A stretch of DNA of 64,000 nt from CAITWF01 sp038231575 (GTDB lineage: Bacteria; Verrucomicrobiota; Verrucomicrobiia; Opitutales; Opitutaceae): positions 1 through 64,000 of the forward strand of contig JBBRLB010000012.1 of the NCBI GenBank assembly GCA_038231575.1, given 5' to 3'. The translations under genes were made by a program, and so were the position numbers. Positions 60,644 to 64,000 of the stretch are shown here, piece by piece; the first letter of the stretch is position 1, and every line of letters begins with the position of its first letter. Below the pieces are notes generated by a model. It did not search any database, was not told where the DNA came from, and was given only the letters and a program-made list of their open reading frames with translations.

Positions 60644-61384
60644 CTACCGGCGGCGCGCGACCAGCAGCAGACTCACACCGAACGGCCAAGGCACGCGGCT
60701 CTTTGCCATGCCGACGAAAAGCGCGCGCAGGGGCGCATTCAGCCAGCCCGGCGGCACGCGATCTTCGGCGCGGCCTTTTGACGTGAAACCGAGTTTCTTG
60801 CGCAGCGCAAAGGTGCGGCGCACCAGCCACACCACGGGATAGACGATGACGTTGGTGTAGTTGACGTGAACGATTTCCCACGCGTCGCCGGCGAACAGCG
60901 CCTTGAGCTGAGCGCGATCGTAACGGCGGAAATGGTGCAGGCCGACATCCCAGTCGCTCCACAACGCCATGCTCGCCGGCACCGTGACGACCGCGACGCC
61001 GCCCGGAGGGAGCAGGCGCTCGAAGCCGCGCACGACCGCCGCGTCGTCCGGCACATGCTCGAGCACGTCGAGCGCCGTCACAAAATCGAGCGAGCGATCG
61101 GGCAGCGGCACATTGTCGCCCGCGAGGCTGAGAATCTGCTCCGGCCGGAACCGCGTGCGCAGCATCCGCAGCGACTCCTCGTGGTTGTCGAGCACGAGCA
61201 CGCGGCAGTGCGCCTCCATTTCTTTCGCGAACAACCCCGTGCCCGCGCCGCAGTCGAGCAGCGTCTGAGCGGGCCGCGGGGCGCCCACCACGGTCAGCCA
61301 ATGCCGCACCGCCTCCCGCTTGCCGGCGTAATACCAGTGCTCGCGCTCGACGGCGTCGAGGTTCTCGTATTCGGCGGGATTCAT
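60644..61384 (-). CDS. Class I SAM-dependent methyltransferase
   Basis: 246 aa. The N-terminal AEYENLDAVEREHWYYAGKR is typical of a group of ubiquinone/glycan-type methyltransferases. Motif I is TLLDCGAGTGLFAKEME, motif II VLVLDNHEESL, motif III SLDFVTALDVLEHVPDDAAV then VRGFERLLPPGGVAVVTVPA. The C-terminal part includes NYTNVIVYPVVWLVRRTF, a hydrophobic stretch that could associate with the membrane. Likely a glycan- or lipid-modifying enzyme given its place in the cluster; target unknown. Its start codon shares the CATG at 61382-61385 with the start of the divergent membrane-protein gene. Confidence 0.88.
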   Translation of the reverse strand: MNPAEYENLDAVEREHWYYAGKREAVRHWLTVVGAPRPAQTLLDCGAGTGLFAKEMEAHCRVLVLDNHEESLRMLRTRFRPEQILSLAGDNVPLPDRSLDFVTALDVLEHVPDDAAVVRGFERLLPPGGVAVVTVPASMALWSDWDVGLHHFRRYDRAQLKALFAGDAWEIVHVNYTNVIVYPVVWLVRRTFALRKKLGFTSKGRAEDRVPPGWLNAPLRALFVGMAKSRVPWPFGVSLLLVARRR

Positions 61385-63422
61385 GGGTTACGCCAAAACG
61401 TTGTTTTGCCCCGCGGACTTCTCCAAGTTCAAAAGCGTCTTGCGCACCGCTTCTTCACCCTCCGCCGGGTTTCTCATCACGCTGGCCGTGCTCCTCGCCT
61501 TCGCCCACGCCATCCTGGCCGTGACCGCGACGGCGGAAAAATCGATGACCTCCGACGAGATCGCACACCTCACCGCGGGCCACGCCTACAACTCGCGCGG
61601 CGATTACCGGCTGCAACCGGAGAACGGCAACCTCCCCCAGCGCTGGGCCGCGTTGCCGTTCACGTGGTCCGGCGAATCGCTGCCACCGGCCTCGCTCCCC
61701 TCGTGGCGCGCCGCCGACGTGTGGAACTACGGCCACACCTTTTTTTTCGAGCGCACGCTCGCGGCCGACAAATTTCTTTTCCTCGGCCGCGCGATGATCG
61801 CACTAATGAGTGCGGCCACCGGCCTCCTGATCTTTTTTTGGTCGCGGGCGTTCTTCGGCTGGCGCGGGGCGTTTCTTTCGCTCGCGCTGTTTGCGGCGTG
61901 CCCGGCCTTCCTCGCCCATGGCGCCCTCGCGACTTCGGACGTGATGATGGTGTTCTTTTTCCTCGCGGGTGTCGGCGCCTGGTGGCGCCACCTCGAGCAT
62001 CCCGGCGTCGCCGGTGCGGCGCTGAGCGCGATCGTCTTCGGGCTGGCGTGCGTCGCAAAATTCTCCGCGCCGCTCCTCGGGCCCATGTTTGGGTTGTGCG
62101 CCCTCGTCTGGCTGGTGGACCACTTCCAGGCCGGCGCTGGGCGCGCCGCGCTCATCCGGCTGGCGCGCACGACCGCGCTGCATGTCGCCGTCGCGTGGGT
62201 GATCATTTGGTGTTTCTACGGTTTTCGTTTCAGCGCCTTCGCGCCCAGCATAGCGGAGGGCGGGAATTTTTACCGCGGCGACTGGGAGTGGATTCTCACC
62301 GGGTTCGGGTGGCAGCGCACGGTCATCGTGGCCTTGCGGGACTGGCATGCGCTGCCGGAGGCGTTTCTCTACGGCTTCACGTTCGTGCTGCAATTCGCGC
62401 AGCAGCGCGGCGCGTTTCTCAACGGCGACTACAGCGTCACCGGCTGGGTGACTTTTTTCCCGTATGCCTTCCTGGTGAAAAACACTCTGCCCTCCCTCGC
62501 GCTGCTGCTCGTGGGCGTCGCCGCCACGGCCAAGATCGGCTGGAGCAATCTTCGCGCGCAGCTCCGGCCGTGGACGCCGTTGCTCGCGCTTTTCGGGGTC
62601 TACTGGGTGACGTCGCTCACGAGCCATCTCAATATCGGTGATCGCCACATCCTGCCGACGTATCCCGTGCTGTTCATCGCCGCAGGCGCGTTGGGCGCGT
62701 GGCTCGATGTGCGGCGTCCGCTCGCGGCCGCGCTCATCGGCGTGCTGACCCTCTGGCATGTCGGCGAAGCGTGGCGCGCGCGTCCCAACTACCTCGCCTA
62801 CTTCAACCCAATTGCCGGAGGCCCAGCCAACGGCTGGCGCCACCTCGTCGACAGCTCGCTCGACTGGGGCCAGGACTTGCCCGCGCTGAAAATGTGGCTC
62901 GACGCGCACGCGTCCGGCGAAAACGTTTTTCTTTCTTACTTCGGCACGGGCGATGCGGCCTACGAAGGCATCCGCGCGTTTCCGTTGCGCACGCTGCCCG
63001 ATGTCGGACCGCGGCAACGCGTCGCGGCACTCGCCCCGGGCGTCTACGCGATCAGCGCGACCATGCTCCAGCAAGTTTACAGCCCGGTGCGCGGCGCTTG
63101 GACGCTGGACTACGAAAATGAATTTCAAGGCCTGCGCGCGCTCGAACCGCAGTTCCTCGCCTATCAAAACGACCCCGCACGCCGCGCCGAATTAGTCCGT
63201 GATGCAACTCCGCAAAAATGGGAATCCGGCTGGTGGCGCTACGACTGGCTGCGCCTTGCCCGGCTCTGCCACTACCTGCGCGTGCGCCCGCCCGAGGCGA
63301 ACATCAACGGCTCCATTCTCGTCTATCGCCTGAGCGCGGACGAAATCACCGGCGCGACCAGCGGCAGTCTGCGCGACTGGCAAAGACTCATCGAGCGGGC
63401 AGTGGCGGCGCCGCGCGGGTGA
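61383..63422 (+). CDS. GT39-like membrane glycosyltransferase
   Basis: 679 aa if ATG 61383 is used. That codon overlaps the divergent methyltransferase start, so a later start before the first helix (GFLITLAVLLAFAHAILAV, ~residue 29) is possible. About 11 helices. The first loop is the clearest GT39 signature in the window: MTSDEIAHLTAGHAYNSRGD then YRLQPENGNLPQRWAALP, matching the DE-x-x-H and gDy-x-x-x-PE-P patterns of PMT_2 proteins. The C-terminal ~190 residues are soluble (GWRHLVDSSLDWGQDLPALK, FLSYFGTGDAAYEGI). Protein-glycosyltransferase relatives are called DUF-type PMT; substrate unknown. It converges with the partial gene at 63388 (35-bp overlap). Confidence 0.82.
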   Translation: MGYAKTLFCPADFSKFKSVLRTASSPSAGFLITLAVLLAFAHAILAVTATAEKSMTSDEIAHLTAGHAYNSRGDYRLQPENGNLPQRWAALPFTWSGESLPPASLPSWRAADVWNYGHTFFFERTLAADKFLFLGRAMIALMSAATGLLIFFWSRAFFGWRGAFLSLALFAACPAFLAHGALATSDVMMVFFFLAGVGAWWRHLEHPGVAGAALSAIVFGLACVAKFSAPLLGPMFGLCALVWLVDHFQAGAGRAALIRLARTTALHVAVAWVIIWCFYGFRFSAFAPSIAEGGNFYRGDWEWILTGFGWQRTVIVALRDWHALPEAFLYGFTFVLQFAQQRGAFLNGDYSVTGWVTFFPYAFLVKNTLPSLALLLVGVAATAKIGWSNLRAQLRPWTPLLALFGVYWVTSLTSHLNIGDRHILPTYPVLFIAAGALGAWLDVRRPLAAALIGVLTLWHVGEAWRARPNYLAYFNPIAGGPANGWRHLVDSSLDWGQDLPALKMWLDAHASGENVFLSYFGTGDAAYEGIRAFPLRTLPDVGPRQRVAALAPGVYAISATMLQQVYSPVRGAWTLDYENEFQGLRALEPQFLAYQNDPARRAELVRDATPQKWESGWWRYDWLRLARLCHYLRVRPPEANINGSILVYRLSADEITGATSGSLRDWQRLIERAVAAPRG

Positions 63423-64000
63423 TCCGCGCAAAATATTCCGGCGCGATCCGCGCGAGGAGGGCGAAGTGCTGGGCGGCGGCTTCTGTGTCACCTGCACGCG
63501 CGAGTTCCAATCCGAGCGCATGATGCAGCTCTGCGGCCGGCGGCGGCGGCCTGTCCAAACCCAGCGCCTTGGCCCGCGCGCGGACCTCACGCTCGATGCG
63601 CAGCATTTCGTCGCGCGTGGCGCGGAGCATGGCGTCACCCGGCCGGCGCTGCAGGCCCTCGTCGACTAAGGCAAACGCCGCCGCTCGCTCGCCCGAGCGC
63701 AGCAGACTCAGCGCCGGCCGCGCACACGCCAGCACCGGCAGTTCGTCCACGCTCACCTTCGTGCCGATGTGCCGCCACATCGTCGCCTCATCGCGCCAGA
63801 TCTCCGTCTGCGCGCGACTCAATCCAGCGCCCACCACGAGCACCACCGCTCCGATCGTGATGGCCACGGCGCGGCGCGCCTGGAGTTGCGCCAGCATGGC
63901 CACGAGCGCCGCGGCCAAAATGAGATGCGGTAGCAGCGCGTAACGGTCGGCGGGGAAATAGGGTTTCTCGACGACGCCGAGCACCGGGACGAGCACCGCG
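63388..64000 (-). CDS. Partial TMTC-like membrane protein with C-terminal helical repeats
   Basis: Only the 3' part is in the window; the frame is open to the last base and its start lies beyond it. The visible residues start in a membrane domain (LVPVLGVVEKPYFPADRYAL then LPHLILAAALVAM), which matches the extracellular DRY-like loop before the last helices of the TMTC-like protein at 8778. One more helix (AVAITIGAVVLVVGAGL) and TPR-like repeats follow (ALSLLRSGERAAAFALVDEG, AELHHALGLELARAGDTEAA). Likely a TPR-bearing GT-C-type protein. It converges with the 61383 gene, overlapping it by 35 bp. Confidence 0.7.
   Translation of the reverse strand, partial: AVLVPVLGVVEKPYFPADRYALLPHLILAAALVAMLAQLQARRAVAITIGAVVLVVGAGLSRAQTEIWRDEATMWRHIGTKVSVDELPVLACARPALSLLRSGERAAAFALVDEGLQRRPGDAMLRATRDEMLRIEREVRARAKALGLDRPPPPAAELHHALGLELARAGDTEAAAQHFALLARIAPEYFARITRAAPPLPAR

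Overview
The window is a GC-rich, densely coded bacterial chromosome segment with no rRNA, tRNA, CRISPR or recognisable transposase. The gene content points to a heterotrophic member of the Verrucomicrobiota, most likely an Opitutaceae relative. The indicators are azurin-fused propeller proteins, large TonB receptors with a carboxypeptidase-like N-domain, DUF2264 and heparinase II/III proteins, Gfo/Idh and sugar-isomerase pairs, and large palindromic intergenic repeats. This placement is inferred from protein resemblance; no marker gene is present.

Layout. 1-5129: a truncated extracytoplasmic protein, a propeller-azurin protein, malate:quinone oxidoreductase, a cupin and the decayed end of an alcohol dehydrogenase. 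5421-12275: a large TonB receptor with a clear terminator, a TMTC-like membrane protein with TPRs, and an M28 peptidase. 12457-16698: glycerate kinase, a small HTH protein bracketed by a 19-bp palindrome, a DUF1343 (NamZ-like) lipoprotein and a LacI-family regulator. 16876-29461: a glycan or uronate utilisation block (SSS symporter, type-I phosphomannose-isomerase-like enzyme, 2-hydroxyacid dehydrogenase, DUF2264 protein, heparinase II/III protein, EF-hand esterase, two TIM-barrel sugar isomerases, Gfo/Idh oxidoreductase), with several ATGA start/stop overlaps. 29544-37783: a lipoprotein, an MscS channel with a cyclic-nucleotide domain, periplasmic MsrB, a second TonB receptor, xseA and a VTT-domain membrane protein. 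37916-64000: a surface-polysaccharide cluster with an O-antigen-ligase-like protein, a WcaJ-type initiating transferase, four family-2 glycosyltransferases, a GT8-like transferase, two methyltransferases, a flippase fused to a sulfotransferase, and at least six large GT-C-like membrane proteins.

How it may work together. In the catabolic block, polymer fragments would enter by TonB receptors and the SSS symporter, be cleaved by the heparinase-like and DUF2264 enzymes, and be fed through isomerases and dehydrogenases. Glycerate kinase could take the end product. A near-palindrome TGATAATTATTA lies before both the symporter and the distant second TonB receptor, and related half-sites lie just before the LacI gene, suggesting one regulon. 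In the 3' cluster, WcaJ would start a lipid-linked glycan, the GT2 and GT-C enzymes would extend it, the fused flippase-sulfotransferase would export and perhaps sulfate it, and the ligase-like protein would transfer it.

The most unusual items are the palindrome TGTAACGTAWTACGTTACA (two copies bracketing an HTH gene, two more in tandem and in frame at the start of the heparinase gene) and the flippase-sulfotransferase fusion.
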